Of a stretch of DNA of 33,216 nucleotides, positions 15,107 to 22,709 are shown piece by piece. The position numbers and the translations under genes are program-made. This DNA is from Cohnella thailandensis (GTDB lineage Bacteria > Bacillota > Bacilli > Paenibacillales > Paenibacillaceae). The notes below the pieces were generated by a model that saw only the letters and a list, made by a program, of their open reading frames with translations, made no database searches and was not told the DNA's origin. The first letter of the stretch is position 1. Every line of letters begins with the position of its first letter. The stretch spans positions 1 to 33,216 of the forward strand of contig NZ_JACJVQ010000031.1 of the NCBI RefSeq assembly GCF_014212135.1, read 5' to 3'.

Positions 15107-15688
15107 TTGGCTAAATTACGCATTCAAGAAATGATCGTGGTGGAAGGCAAGGAGGACACCGTCGCGATCCGGCGAGCGGTCGATGCCGACACGATCGAGA
15201 CGGGCGGCTCCGCCATCGGCGAGGAGGTTCTGCGCCGAATCGTGCTCGCCCAGGAGCGGCGCGGCGTCATCGTGTTTACGGATCCCGACTCTCCGGGAGA
15301 GAGGATTCGCAAGATCGTGGCGGAGCGCGTGCCCGAGTGCAAGCACGCCTTCCTGTTGAAGGATGAAGCGAGGGGCAAGGACGGGATCGGGGTCGAGCAT
15401 GCCTCGAACGAAGCGATCGTCCGGGCGCTGGAGCGGGTACGCGCCCCCGGGCCGCATGCGTCGTCCGATGCATCGGAGACGCCGGCTCCGGAGATCGAGT
15501 GGAGCGACCTGCTGGATGCCGGCCTGATCGTGCATGCCTCGGCTTCGAAGCGCCGGGAGCGCATGGGAGAGCTGCTCGGCATCGGCTACGCGAACGGCAA
15601 ACAGTTCTATAAGCGCTGCGTGAACTTCCGCATCACGCGGAAGGAGTTCCTCGACGCCTTGGAACAATTGGAGAAGGAAGGAATCTAA
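15107..15688 (+). CDS. rnmV: Ribonuclease M5 (5S rRNA maturase)
   Basis: A 193-residue Toprim-domain nuclease that cuts both strands of the 5S rRNA precursor to give mature 5S ends. The Toprim signature is visible as IVVEGKEDTVAIRRA (residues 10-24) and VIVFTDPDSPGERIRK, with acidic metal ligands E and DxD. The C-terminal region (about 120-193) has a divergent linker with APGPHASSDASETPAP, then the RNA-binding part ending NFRITRKEFLDALEQL. It starts with TTG, supported by GGAAGGCGG 7 or so bases upstream and by the family N-terminus. It ends 5 bases before ksgA. Confidence 0.93.
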   Translation: MAKLRIQEMIVVEGKEDTVAIRRAVDADTIETGGSAIGEEVLRRIVLAQERRGVIVFTDPDSPGERIRKIVAERVPECKHAFLLKDEARGKDGIGVEHASNEAIVRALERVRAPGPHASSDASETPAPEIEWSDLLDAGLIVHASASKRRERMGELLGIGYANGKQFYKRCVNFRITRKEFLDALEQLEKEGI

Positions 15689-15693
15689 CGAAC

Positions 15694-16593
15694 ATGACCC
15701 CATCGAACTTCCGGGCCGGAGCGGATATCGCTACGCCTAACCGGACCAAGGATATCATTCGCAAGCACGGCTTCACGTTCAAGAAGAGCCTGGGCCAGAA
15801 CTTCCTGATCGACAAGAACATCCTCGATAAGATCGTCGCCGCCGCGGAACTGAGTCCCGCCAAGGGCGCGCTTGAGATCGGCCCCGGCATCGGTGCGTTG
15901 ACGGAGCGGCTCGCGGAGGAAGCGGGGCGGGTCGCCGCCGTCGAGATCGACACCCGCCTGATTCCGATCCTGCGGGATGTCATGGCGGAGCGCGACAATG
16001 TGAACATCGTGCATGGAGACGTTCTGAAGACGGATCTTCACCGGCTCTGGAAGGAGCAATTCGCCTCATGCGAGCAGGTCAGCGTAGTGGCCAACCTGCC
16101 TTATTACGTGACGACGCCGATCATCATGAAGCTGCTCGAGGAAGGGCTTCCAATCGAGAGCATCGTCGTCATGGTGCAGAAGGAAGTCGCGGAGCGAATG
16201 GCCGCGAAGCCGGGAGGCAAGGATTACGGCACGCTCAGCATCGCGGTGCAGTACTATTGCGAGCCTCAGTTGGTCTGCATCGTTCCTTCGGGTTCGTTCA
16301 TTCCGGCTCCGAACGTCGATTCGGCGGTCATCAAGCTGAAGCGCCGCGGCGAGCCTGCCGTGGCCGTCCGCAATGAGGCCGCCTTCTTCAAGGTCGTGCA
16401 CGCCGCCTTCGCCCAACGCCGCAAGACGCTGCAGAATAACCTGTCGCAGCTGGCCGGCAAGGAGAGGAAGCAGGAGCTGGGAGCGCTGCTGGAGAGCTGC
16501 GGCATTAAACCGGAGCGAAGGGGCGAGACGCTGACCCTCCAGGAGTATGCGACGCTTACCGAAGCTCTGCTTGAAGCGGGAATCCTCTCCTGA
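15694..16593 (+). CDS. ksgA: 16S rRNA dimethyladenosine transferase RsmA (KsgA)
   Basis: A 299-residue methyltransferase that dimethylates A1518 and A1519 of 16S rRNA. Visible motifs are FKKSLGQNFLIDKNIL (residues 29-44), SAM-binding EIGPGIGALTERL (about 57-69), the acidic AAVEID, and the catalytic NLPYYVTTPI at about residue 137. The C-terminal KRRKTLQNNL-like element is present as FAQRRKTLQNNLSQL. GAAGGAA overlapping the end of rnmV serves as the ribosome-binding site, so the two genes form one operon as in B. subtilis. Confidence 0.96.
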   Translation: MTPSNFRAGADIATPNRTKDIIRKHGFTFKKSLGQNFLIDKNILDKIVAAAELSPAKGALEIGPGIGALTERLAEEAGRVAAVEIDTRLIPILRDVMAERDNVNIVHGDVLKTDLHRLWKEQFASCEQVSVVANLPYYVTTPIIMKLLEEGLPIESIVVMVQKEVAERMAAKPGGKDYGTLSIAVQYYCEPQLVCIVPSGSFIPAPNVDSAVIKLKRRGEPAVAVRNEAAFFKVVHAAFAQRRKTLQNNLSQLAGKERKQELGALLESCGIKPERRGETLTLQEYATLTEALLEAGILS

Positions 16594-16619
16594 TCGCGCG
16601 CCGGATTCGGATAACCTTG

Positions 16620-16648
16620 CACCATGTGCCTATCGCTTCCATACGATA
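16620..16648 (+). promoter_or_regulatory. Predicted sigma-K promoter of yabG
   Basis: CACC at 16620-16623 (sigma-K -35 core AC), 17 bases, then CATACGATA at 16640-16648, an exact fit to CATANNNTA. B. subtilis yabG is a late mother-cell gene under sigma-K. The predicted start (about 16655) gives only a 14-base leader, so the site needs confirmation. It overlaps a perfect hairpin, GCCTATCG / CGATAGGC (16628-16651). Confidence 0.55.
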
Positions 16649-16668
16649 GGCTTAGAGGTGATTTGCCC

Positions 16669-17538
16669 ATGAAGCAGGGGGAACTGGTTGTCCGCAAATC
16701 CTATGGCGGCGATATGTTGTTCCGTATTGATGCCGTATTCGATAAGATGGCGGTGCTGCGCGGAACGGATTACCGGCTGCTGGCCGATTCGCCCATCGAC
16801 GATCTCCAATCGGTGCGGAACCCGGACGAGCTCGGAGGGACCAAGCGGGCGCGCATCCAAGCGACCGAGTCCTTGAAGCGAATGAGGGAAGAACGGGCGA
16901 ACATCGGCCTATCGCAGCTGCCGCACTTTTTGAACACGGACAGACGCCCTTATTTCGAGATGCCAGGCAAGGTTCTCCATCTGGATGGAGACCCGAATTA
17001 TTTACAGAAAAGTCTTGCCGTCTATCATCAGCTTCGGGTGCCGGCGGAGGGGGCTCATTGCCATGAATCCCAGATGCCGCAGGTGCTGATGAGGCTGCTT
17101 CCCAAGGTGCGTCCCGACATCGTCGTCGTCACCGGCCACGACGGCGTGCTTAAGCAACGAGAGGATTGGCATAAGCTCACCAGCTATAAAAATTCGGTCA
17201 ACTTCCTCCATTCCGTTCATGTCGCCCGGGAATACGAGAAGCATAAAGATTCCTTGGTCGTGGTGGCCGGCGCTTGCCAGTCACACTTCGAGGCGCTGCT
17301 CGGAGCCGGCGCCAACTTCGCGAGCTCTCCGGGCCGAATCATGATTCACGCCTTGGATCCGGTATACGTCGCCGTGCGCGCCGCGTTCACTCCCTTCCGG
17401 GAGACGATCAACATCGAGGATGTCATCGCCCACACCATAAGCGGCATGCAGGGAGTCGGCGGGATCGAGACGATGGGCCGATATCGGATCGGGGTGCCCA
17501 ATCTGAAATCATTGACCTCCAACGTGGACGTAGGGTAA
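16669..17538 (+). CDS. yabG: Sporulation-specific protease YabG
   Basis: A 289-residue protein, nearly the length of B. subtilis YabG, a mother-cell protease that processes spore coat proteins after assembly. Conserved stretches include VVRKSYGGDMLFRID at the N-terminus, YFEMPGKVLHLDGDPNYL, GAHCHESQMPQVL, RPDIVVVTGHDG, VVVAGACQSHFEALLGAGANF and IHALDPVYVAVRAAFTPF; the His and Cys residues in these blocks are candidates for the catalytic cysteine-protease residues. The start at 16669 has GAGGTGA 7 bases upstream; a frame from 16624 would extend through the predicted promoter. No signal peptide is seen. Confidence 0.94.
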   Translation: MKQGELVVRKSYGGDMLFRIDAVFDKMAVLRGTDYRLLADSPIDDLQSVRNPDELGGTKRARIQATESLKRMREERANIGLSQLPHFLNTDRRPYFEMPGKVLHLDGDPNYLQKSLAVYHQLRVPAEGAHCHESQMPQVLMRLLPKVRPDIVVVTGHDGVLKQREDWHKLTSYKNSVNFLHSVHVAREYEKHKDSLVVVAGACQSHFEALLGAGANFASSPGRIMIHALDPVYVAVRAAFTPFRETINIEDVIAHTISGMQGVGGIETMGRYRIGVPNLKSLTSNVDVG

Positions 17539-17591
17539 TAAGCTTTACGTCCTATTTTGGGATTTTGGGCGTAAATGAAAGAAAATCACCG

Positions 17592-17620
17592 TTGACAACA
17601 TTTGCTCTCGGCCTTATAAT
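17592..17620 (+). promoter_or_regulatory. veg promoter P1 (perfect sigma-A consensus)
   Basis: TTGACA, 17-base spacer, TATAAT: a perfect consensus sigma-A promoter. Followed 10 bases later by a second one. Confidence 0.92.
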
Positions 17621-17630
17621 ATTTGATCGT

Positions 17631-17660
17631 TTGACACGAGCCCTCTTTTCTTGTTATAAT
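17631..17660 (+). promoter_or_regulatory. veg promoter P2 (perfect hexamers, extended -10)
   Basis: TTGACA, 18-base spacer, TATAAT, the latter preceded by TG (TGTTATAAT). This is the proximal promoter, about 20 bases before the veg ribosome-binding site. Confidence 0.92.
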
Positions 17661-17687
17661 TTACAGGGAAAGAGGTGGTAGTGGATC

Positions 17688-17963
17688 ATGGCTAAGAACG
17701 CGCTTATCGAGATCAAGCGAAGCTTGGAGCCGCACGTCGGTTCCAAAATCATGCTCCGCGCCAATGGTGGCCGCCGCAAGACCGTAGAACGTACCGGCGT
17801 GCTGGAAGAGATATACCCTTCGGTTTTTATCGTCAAGCTGGATCAGGAACAAAATGCGTTTAAGCGGGTTTCGTACAGCTATGCAGATATTCTGACCGAA
17901 TCCGTTGAAGTGATGGTTTGCAATGAAGAGGGTCAGGTAAGGATCAATTTCATGTCGCACTGA
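17688..17963 (+). CDS. veg: Veg protein (biofilm-related small protein)
   Basis: A 91-residue protein matching Veg, with conserved ALIEIKRSLEPHVGSKIML, ANGGRRKTVERTGVLEEIYP and SVFIVKLDQEQN. In B. subtilis Veg promotes biofilm matrix expression, reportedly by opposing SinR, and is made at a high rate in growth. It is a small beta-rich cytoplasmic protein without membrane spans. AGAGGTGG lies about 9 bases before the ATG. It is preceded by two consensus promoters and followed by a terminator, so it is a strongly expressed monocistronic unit. Confidence 0.96.
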   Translation: MAKNALIEIKRSLEPHVGSKIMLRANGGRRKTVERTGVLEEIYPSVFIVKLDQEQNAFKRVSYSYADILTESVEVMVCNEEGQVRINFMSH

Positions 17964-17980
17964 CAAGATTCGGTTGATGG

Positions 17981-18014
17981 GCAGCCGCGCTTTCGAGCGT
18001 AGGCTGCTTTATTT
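17981..18014 (+). terminator. Terminator after veg
   Basis: GCAGCC / GGCTGC outer stem with an inner GCGCT / AGCGT stem capped by a TTCG tetraloop, then TTTATTTT. The stable UUCG cap suggests an efficient terminator. Confidence 0.92.
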
Positions 18015-18017
18015 TGT

Positions 18018-18048
18018 TGAATGAGCCCCGATCGGCGAGGGAAGACTA
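18018..18048 (+). promoter_or_regulatory. Possible sigma-G promoter of sspF
   Basis: TGAATG (18018-18023), 18 bases, AAGACTA (18042-18048), which is 5 of 7 to the sigma-G -10 CATACTA. sspF is a sigma-G gene in B. subtilis. The -10 match is modest. Confidence 0.4.
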
Positions 18049-18105
18049 TCGGTTAGGAGCCGTTACGGCGACCCACACTCGTTAAAAGCGAAAGGGGCGG
18101 TACCC

Positions 18106-18285
18106 ATGAGCCGGAGAAGGAGAAGCACCATGTCCGAGGAATTCAAAGCGGAGCTTGCGAAGGATCTCGGCTTCTACAATACCGTTCAGAACGAAGGCTG
18201 GGGAGGCATACGCGCCAAGGATGCCGGGAATATGGTCAAAAGAGCGATTCAGATTGCCGAGCAGGCTGCTTCCCGCAAGCAATGA
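18106..18285 (+). CDS. sspF: Small acid-soluble spore protein SspF (alpha/beta type)
   Basis: A 59-residue protein close to B. subtilis SspF. The N-terminus is MSRRRRSTMSEEFKAEL, then AKDLGFYNTVQNEGWGGIRA and KDAGNMVKRAIQIAEQ, the family's conserved helices. Alpha/beta-type SASPs coat spore DNA and protect it; they are made in the forespore. The Ser-Glu-Glu-Phe-Lys segment corresponds to the usual position of the germination-protease site region. AAAGGGGCGG precedes the ATG. It lies between veg and ispE as in B. subtilis. Confidence 0.95.
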   Translation: MSRRRRSTMSEEFKAELAKDLGFYNTVQNEGWGGIRAKDAGNMVKRAIQIAEQAASRKQ

Positions 18286-18316
18286 TCAATCGGCTGAAGA
18301 TGGAATAGCAGATAGC

Positions 18317-18358
18317 AGCGGCTCCCTTCTGATGGGAAGGGTGCCGCTTTGTTGTATT
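18317..18358 (+). terminator. Terminator after sspF
   Basis: AGCGGC / GCCGCT and CCCTTC / GAAGGG stems, followed by a T-rich tract (TTGTTGTATTT). Confidence 0.78.
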
Positions 18359-18399
18359 TCGTAGGCCTAATGGCCGAAATCGCATTTCTCCCGGGGGTT

Positions 18400-18408
18400 T
18401 GTTATAAT
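18400..18408 (+). promoter_or_regulatory. Extended -10 promoter of ispE
   Basis: TGTTATAAT without a clear -35, about 55 bases upstream of the ispE start region. Confidence 0.65.
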
Positions 18409-18464
18409 ATGTAAAGCTTTTGGCTTGAGACGAAGATTGGATTGCCCGACAGGTGATGATGATG

Positions 18465-19322
18465 ATGATGAAAGTATACGAGAAGGCCCCGGCCAAAATA
18501 AATCTGCTGCTGAACGTGCTTCGGAAAAGAGAAGACGGATACCATGAAGTCGAGATGATCATGACGATGGTAGACCTTGCGGACCGGCTCGAGATGTACG
18601 AGCTTCCACGCGATCAGATCGTGCTCTCCAGCCATGCAGGGTTCATCCCGCTCGACGAGAAGAATCTCGCTTTCCAGGCTGCCCGCCTGATCAAGGATCG
18701 TTACGGCGTTCGGCGCGGCGTATATATCCATCTGGACAAGCAGATTCCGGTGGCGGCCGGTCTCGCCGGCGGCAGCAGCGATGCGGCGGCGGCGTTAAGA
18801 GGGCTGAATAGATTGTGGGAGCTCGGTCTGTCGATGACGGAATTGGAAGCTCTCGGCGCCGAGCTGGGCTCCGACGTCCCGTTCTGCATCCGCGGAGGCA
18901 CGGCGGTGGCGAGAGGGAGAGGCGAGAAGCTCGAATCGATCGAGAGCCCCCCGCAATGCTGGGTTGTGCTCGCCAAGCCTCCGATCAACGTCTCGACGGC
19001 GGACGTATACGGCAAGCTTCGAGCGAACGAGATCCAGGACCATCCATCCATTCCGGGAATGATCGACGCGATCAAGCGTCAGTCCTTCCATGACGTGTGC
19101 GCGGGATTGGGCAACGTATTGGAATCGGTTACTTTGCCCAAGTATCCGGAGGTTCGCCAGATCAAGGAAGTCATGACGAGGCTCGGAGCCGACGGCGTGC
19201 TCATGTCCGGAAGCGGACCGACCGTATTCGGGTTGGTATCGAAGGAATCCAAGGTGGCGAGAATCTACAACGGGCTTCGCGGCTTCTGCAAAGAAGTCTA
19301 CGTCGTCCGGATGCTTACGTAA
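18465..19322 (+). CDS. ispE: 4-diphosphocytidyl-2-C-methyl-D-erythritol kinase
   Basis: A GHMP kinase of about 285 residues, the fourth step of the MEP isoprenoid pathway. Motifs are KAPAKINLLLNV near the start, the ATP-binding PVAAGLAGGSSDAAAALR (about residues 91-108) and C-terminal LMSGSGPTVFGL. The start is unusual: GTG followed by five consecutive ATG codons (18453-18470). AGGTGATG (18451-18458) looks like the ribosome-binding site itself, which makes the ATG at 18465 (7-8 bases away) or 18468 the likely start. Own promoter upstream; no overlap with sspF. Confidence 0.94.
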   Translation: MMKVYEKAPAKINLLLNVLRKREDGYHEVEMIMTMVDLADRLEMYELPRDQIVLSSHAGFIPLDEKNLAFQAARLIKDRYGVRRGVYIHLDKQIPVAAGLAGGSSDAAAALRGLNRLWELGLSMTELEALGAELGSDVPFCIRGGTAVARGRGEKLESIESPPQCWVVLAKPPINVSTADVYGKLRANEIQDHPSIPGMIDAIKRQSFHDVCAGLGNVLESVTLPKYPEVRQIKEVMTRLGADGVLMSGSGPTVFGLVSKESKVARIYNGLRGFCKEVYVVRMLT

Positions 19323-19384
19323 AAGTTCTTGCTTAGCCATTTGATGTTAGGTATGTTATCATGATGTTTAGTGAAGTCTTGCTC

Positions 19385-19429
19385 AAAACCGGATAAAGAT
19401 GTTATGATTGCGGTAAATTATTCGGTTTT
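19385..19429 (+). promoter_or_regulatory. Predicted PurR operator (inverted PurBox pair) upstream of purR
   Basis: AAAACCGGATAAA at 19385-19397 (10 of 13 to the PurBox AWWWCCGAACWWT) and, inverted, ATTATTCGGTTTT at 19417-19429 (12 of 13), 19 bases apart. B. subtilis PurR binds paired inverted PurBoxes and represses its own operon. A possible sigma-A promoter lies just upstream (TTGCTT 19329, 17 bases, TATGTT 19352). Confidence 0.65.
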
Positions 19430-19448
19430 GGGACGGGAGAGAGGAATT

Positions 19449-20282
19449 GTGAAAAAGTTGAAACGCAGCGCGCGGCTTGTGGAGATGACTCAATACTTAT
19501 TAGCCCGTCCCCATACGTTAATATCTCTGACAGCCTTCGCCGATCGCTACCAATCGGCCAAGTCTTCCATCAGCGAGGATCTGGCCATCATCAAGGAAGT
19601 TTTCGAAGGCGAAGGGATCGGGGATTTGCATACGCTGGCGGGAGCGGCGGGCGGGGTTCGCTTCATCCCCCGATGCGACAAGGCGATGGCCTTGGAGAAA
19701 ATCAAGGAAATGTGCCGTCAGCTGGAGCAGCCGGATCGGCTGCTGCCTGGCGGCTATCTATACATGACCGACTTGCTCGGACAGCCGGCTCTGCTTCAAG
19801 AAGCCGGCCAGATGTTCGCCACCGCGTTCGCCGATCGCGAGATCGACGCCATCATGACCGTCGAGACGAAGGGGATTCCGCTCGCTTACGCGACGTCCTT
19901 GTTCTTGAACGTTCCGGTCGTGATCGTCAGACGGGATCACAAGGTTACCGAAGGCTCGGTCGTCAGCATCAATTACGTCTCCGGCTCGACCAAACGGATT
20001 CAGACGATGTCTCTTGCCCGTCGCGGGCTTCGGGAGCAATCCCGAGTGCTCATCATCGACGACTTCATGAAGGCGGGCGGAACCATTCAAGGGATGATCG
20101 ACCTGCTGCACGAGTTCAGGGCGGTCGTCGCCGGAGTCGGCGTATTCGTGGAATCCGGGGAGATCGATAACGAAGAGAGGCTGCTTCACGATTATGTCTC
20201 GCTTGCTCGGCTGACGGAGGTAGATTTGAAGACTCGCCATATTACGGTTCAACCCGGGAATTTCTTTAAGGAGGAACAATAA
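19449..20282 (+). CDS. purR: Purine operon repressor PurR
   Basis: A 277-residue repressor with an N-terminal winged helix (residues 1-75: RSARLVEMTQYLLARPHTLI, YQSAKSSISEDLAIIKEVFE) and a C-terminal phosphoribosyltransferase-like domain. The PRPP-binding loop is VLIIDDFMKAGGTIQGM. PRPP relieves DNA binding in B. subtilis. GTG at 19449 is chosen because the family N-terminus starts there and GAGAGAGG lies just upstream (spacing short, about 4-5 bases); a longer frame from 19371 would run through the operator. The stop overlaps the ridA start (TAATG). Confidence 0.94.
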   Translation: MKKLKRSARLVEMTQYLLARPHTLISLTAFADRYQSAKSSISEDLAIIKEVFEGEGIGDLHTLAGAAGGVRFIPRCDKAMALEKIKEMCRQLEQPDRLLPGGYLYMTDLLGQPALLQEAGQMFATAFADREIDAIMTVETKGIPLAYATSLFLNVPVVIVRRDHKVTEGSVVSINYVSGSTKRIQTMSLARRGLREQSRVLIIDDFMKAGGTIQGMIDLLHEFRAVVAGVGVFVESGEIDNEERLLHDYVSLARLTEVDLKTRHITVQPGNFFKEEQ

Positions 20283-20674
20283 TGACTATCTTTGGAACGA
20301 TCTCTACGGATGCGGCTCCGGCCGCGATCGGCCCTTACGCCCAGGCCGTGCGTTACGGCGATCTTCTGTTCACTTCGGGACAGATTCCGCTGACGCCGGA
20401 CGGAGTTCTCGTAGAAGGCGGAATCGAGGAGCAAACCCGTCAGGTGCTCTCGAATCTTAAAGCCGTCCTCGCGAGCGTCGGAGCGGACTTCAAGAACGTC
20501 ATCAAAACGACCGTATTCCTGAAGGACATGAACCAATTCGCGACGTTCAATTCGGTCTACGCCACCTATTTTTCGGAGCATACTCCCGCACGCTCAACCG
20601 TAGAAGTGGCGCGGCTTCCGAGGGATGTTCTTGTCGAAATCGAGGTTATTTCGACAATCCCTGTCGAAGGGTAA
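20282..20674 (+). CDS. ridA: RidA family enamine/imine deaminase (YabJ)
   Basis: A 130-residue YjgF/YER057c/UK114 protein. Conserved elements are AIGPYAQAVRYGDLLFTSGQIP, the EEQTRQVLSNLKAVL helix and the substrate arginine in ARSTVEVARLP near residue 104. RidA hydrolyses reactive enamine/imine intermediates from PLP enzymes; B. subtilis YabJ is needed for proper PurR-linked repression, consistent with the coupling here. The start shares one base with the purR stop, with AAGGAGG 9 bases upstream. Confidence 0.95.
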   Translation: MTIFGTISTDAAPAAIGPYAQAVRYGDLLFTSGQIPLTPDGVLVEGGIEEQTRQVLSNLKAVLASVGADFKNVIKTTVFLKDMNQFATFNSVYATYFSEHTPARSTVEVARLPRDVLVEIEVISTIPVEG

Positions 20675-20723
20675 ACCTAACAAAAAATAATTTCAAATTC
20701 GACCATTAATTTTCCAATAAAAA

Positions 20724-20750
20724 GAAGGAATTTGCACGGTAATGTGGAAT
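20724..20750 (+). promoter_or_regulatory. Sigma-H promoter of spoVG
   Basis: GAAGGAATT (20724-20732), 11 bases, GTGGAAT (20744-20750): an exact fit to the sigma-H consensus RNAGGAWWW-N11/12-RNNGAAT. spoVG is the classical sigma-H gene in B. subtilis. The AT-rich stretch upstream (20675-20723) resembles the AbrB target region of the B. subtilis gene. Confidence 0.88.
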
Positions 20751-20792
20751 ATTACACCAAGTCTTCCGAAGGGGCAAAGGTGGTGAACACAA

Positions 20793-21077
20793 GTGCAAAT
20801 TACAGATGTGAGGCTCCGCCGCGTTAATTCCGAGGGGCGCATGAAGGCTATTGCTTCCATTACCATTGACAATGAGTTCGTCGTTCATGATATCCGAGTG
20901 ATCGACGGCAACAATGGGATGTTCGTGGCAATGCCGAGCAAGCGGACACCGGACGGTGAGTTCCGTGACATTGCTCACCCCATTTCCTCCGGCACACGCG
21001 AGAAAATCCAATCCGCCGTTCTGGCGGAGTACGAACGGGCTGCTCAAGACGAAGAAGTATTGGTCGAAGGCGCTTAA
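20793..21077 (+). CDS. spoVG: Septation/RNA-binding regulator SpoVG
   Basis: A 94-residue protein of the SpoVG family. Conserved segments are MQITDVRLRRVNSEGRMKA, ASITIDNEFVVHDIRVIDG and MFVAMPSKRTPDGEFRDIAHPI. It starts with GTG, as in B. subtilis-type genes with a non-ATG start, with AAAGGTGGTGA upstream. SpoVG influences septation and in other Firmicutes binds RNA and DNA. A sigma-H promoter precedes it and a terminator follows. Confidence 0.97.
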   Translation: MQITDVRLRRVNSEGRMKAIASITIDNEFVVHDIRVIDGNNGMFVAMPSKRTPDGEFRDIAHPISSGTREKIQSAVLAEYERAAQDEEVLVEGA

Positions 21078-21115
21078 CAGGAATCATACAGAGAATGGAT
21101 ATGAGAATTTCTTAA

Positions 21116-21142
21116 GAGAGAGCTCTACATGGGCTCTCTTTT
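21116..21142 (+). terminator. Terminator after spoVG
   Basis: AGAGAGC / GCTCTCT stem around TCTACATGG followed by four T. Moderate strength. Confidence 0.75.
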
Positions 21143-21265
21143 CATTTGCGTTAGAATAAGCTAAACTTTAGAGATTGTGAAGAGATAAGCAGAAATGCCG
21201 ACGGCGAATCCCGGACGTTGTTGCGCGGACGCCGGCTGGAAGAAGGAAAAAGGAGGTCTCGTTGC

Positions 21266-22660
21266 TTGAGAAGATTGGCTATCGTATTAGCGGCCGGACA
21301 AGGCAAACGAATGAAATCCAAACTATATAAAGTGCTCCACCCCGTATGCGGCAAACCGATGGTGAGCCATGTAGTGGAAGCGGTGAAGAAGGCGTCCTGC
21401 GAGCGGGCCGTCGTCGTCGTCGGACATGGGGCCGAGGCGGTCATGGCGCATCTCGGAGACTCCGCCGAATACGCTCTGCAAGCCGAGCAGCTGGGAACCG
21501 GACATGCGGTGCTGCAGACCAAATCCCAATTGGGCGATCTCGACGGCGTTGCCATCGTCGTCTGCGGAGACACTCCGCTCGTCACGGCGGAAACTCTCGA
21601 AGCGCTCATCGCCCTTCATGAGAAAGAAGGCTCCGCGGCAACGATTCTGACGGCGGAACTGGAAGAGCCGACCGGCTACGGCCGGATTATCCGGGGAGAA
21701 TCCGGAGAAGTTCATAGCATCGTCGAGCAGAAGGATTGCTCGCCGGAGCAAGCGGCTATTCGGGAGATTAATACCGGTACCTACTGCTTCGACAACCGCA
21801 AGCTGTTCGACGCGCTCTCCCAGGTGACGAACCAGAACGCGCAGGGCGAATACTACCTGACCGACGTGATCGGCATTCTGCAGAGGCAAGGCAATCGGAT
21901 CTCCGCCTATAAGTCGGAGGATCCGGCCGAAGCAATCGGCGTGAACGATAGAATCGCTCTCGGGCAAGCGGAGCGCCTCATGCGCCGCCGGATCGCCAGG
22001 GCCCATCAGACGAACGGAGTTACCCTGATCGATCCGGAGAATACGTATATCGAGTCGGAGGTAACCATCGGTTCGGATACCGTCATTTATCCGGGAACCG
22101 TGCTGAAGGGACGGACGGTCATCGGCTCGGACTGCGTCATCGGACCTTCCGCGGAATTGAAGGACACCGCGGTCGGAGACGGCTCCGTCATCCGGCAATC
22201 GGTAACCGATGAAGCGGAGATCGGAGAAGGCTGCTCGGTCGGACCGTTCGCTTACTTGCGCCCGGGGACCAAGCTCGCCAACCAAGTGAAGATCGGGGAT
22301 TTCGTCGAAGTGAAGAATTCCGTCATCGGAGAAGGCAGCAAGATCCCGCATCTTAGCTACGTCGGAGACGCAAGCGTCGGCGCGAACGTCAACATCGGAT
22401 GCGGGGCGATTACCGCCAACTACGATGGTTATAATAAATCGAGAACAGAGATCGGCGACAACGCTTTTGTCGGCAGCAACGTCAATCTGATCGCTCCCGT
22501 CTCCGTCGGCGAAAGCGCTTATGTCGTCGCGGGCTCTACCATTACGCAGAATGTCGGAGCTAACGATGTCGCCATCGCCCGCGAGCGTCAGGTAAACAAG
22601 CCTGGCTATGCCGAGAAGCTTCGCGCCAGAGCGCGCGCCCAGAAAGAAAAGAAACAATAA
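21266..22660 (+). CDS. glmU: Bifunctional N-acetylglucosamine-1-P uridyltransferase / glucosamine-1-P acetyltransferase
   Basis: A 464-residue enzyme making UDP-GlcNAc for peptidoglycan and teichoic acids. The N-terminal pyrophosphorylase domain has VLAAGQGKRMKSKLYKVLHP (residues 6-25), EQLGTGHAV, VCGDTPL and INTGTYCFDN. From about residue 250 the left-handed beta helix has hexapeptide repeats, and the acetyltransferase motifs HLSYVGDASVG and NYDGYNKS follow. The start is TTG at 21266 with GGAGG 9 bases upstream; a longer frame from 21218 lacks conservation. Confidence 0.95.
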   Translation: MRRLAIVLAAGQGKRMKSKLYKVLHPVCGKPMVSHVVEAVKKASCERAVVVVGHGAEAVMAHLGDSAEYALQAEQLGTGHAVLQTKSQLGDLDGVAIVVCGDTPLVTAETLEALIALHEKEGSAATILTAELEEPTGYGRIIRGESGEVHSIVEQKDCSPEQAAIREINTGTYCFDNRKLFDALSQVTNQNAQGEYYLTDVIGILQRQGNRISAYKSEDPAEAIGVNDRIALGQAERLMRRRIARAHQTNGVTLIDPENTYIESEVTIGSDTVIYPGTVLKGRTVIGSDCVIGPSAELKDTAVGDGSVIRQSVTDEAEIGEGCSVGPFAYLRPGTKLANQVKIGDFVEVKNSVIGEGSKIPHLSYVGDASVGANVNIGCGAITANYDGYNKSRTEIGDNAFVGSNVNLIAPVSVGESAYVVAGSTITQNVGANDVAIARERQVNKPGYAEKLRARARAQKEKKQ

Positions 22661-22709
22661 TTTCTCTCTATCGTAAATAATCCTATAAAAGTAATTAAGG
22701 CGGTGCGTC

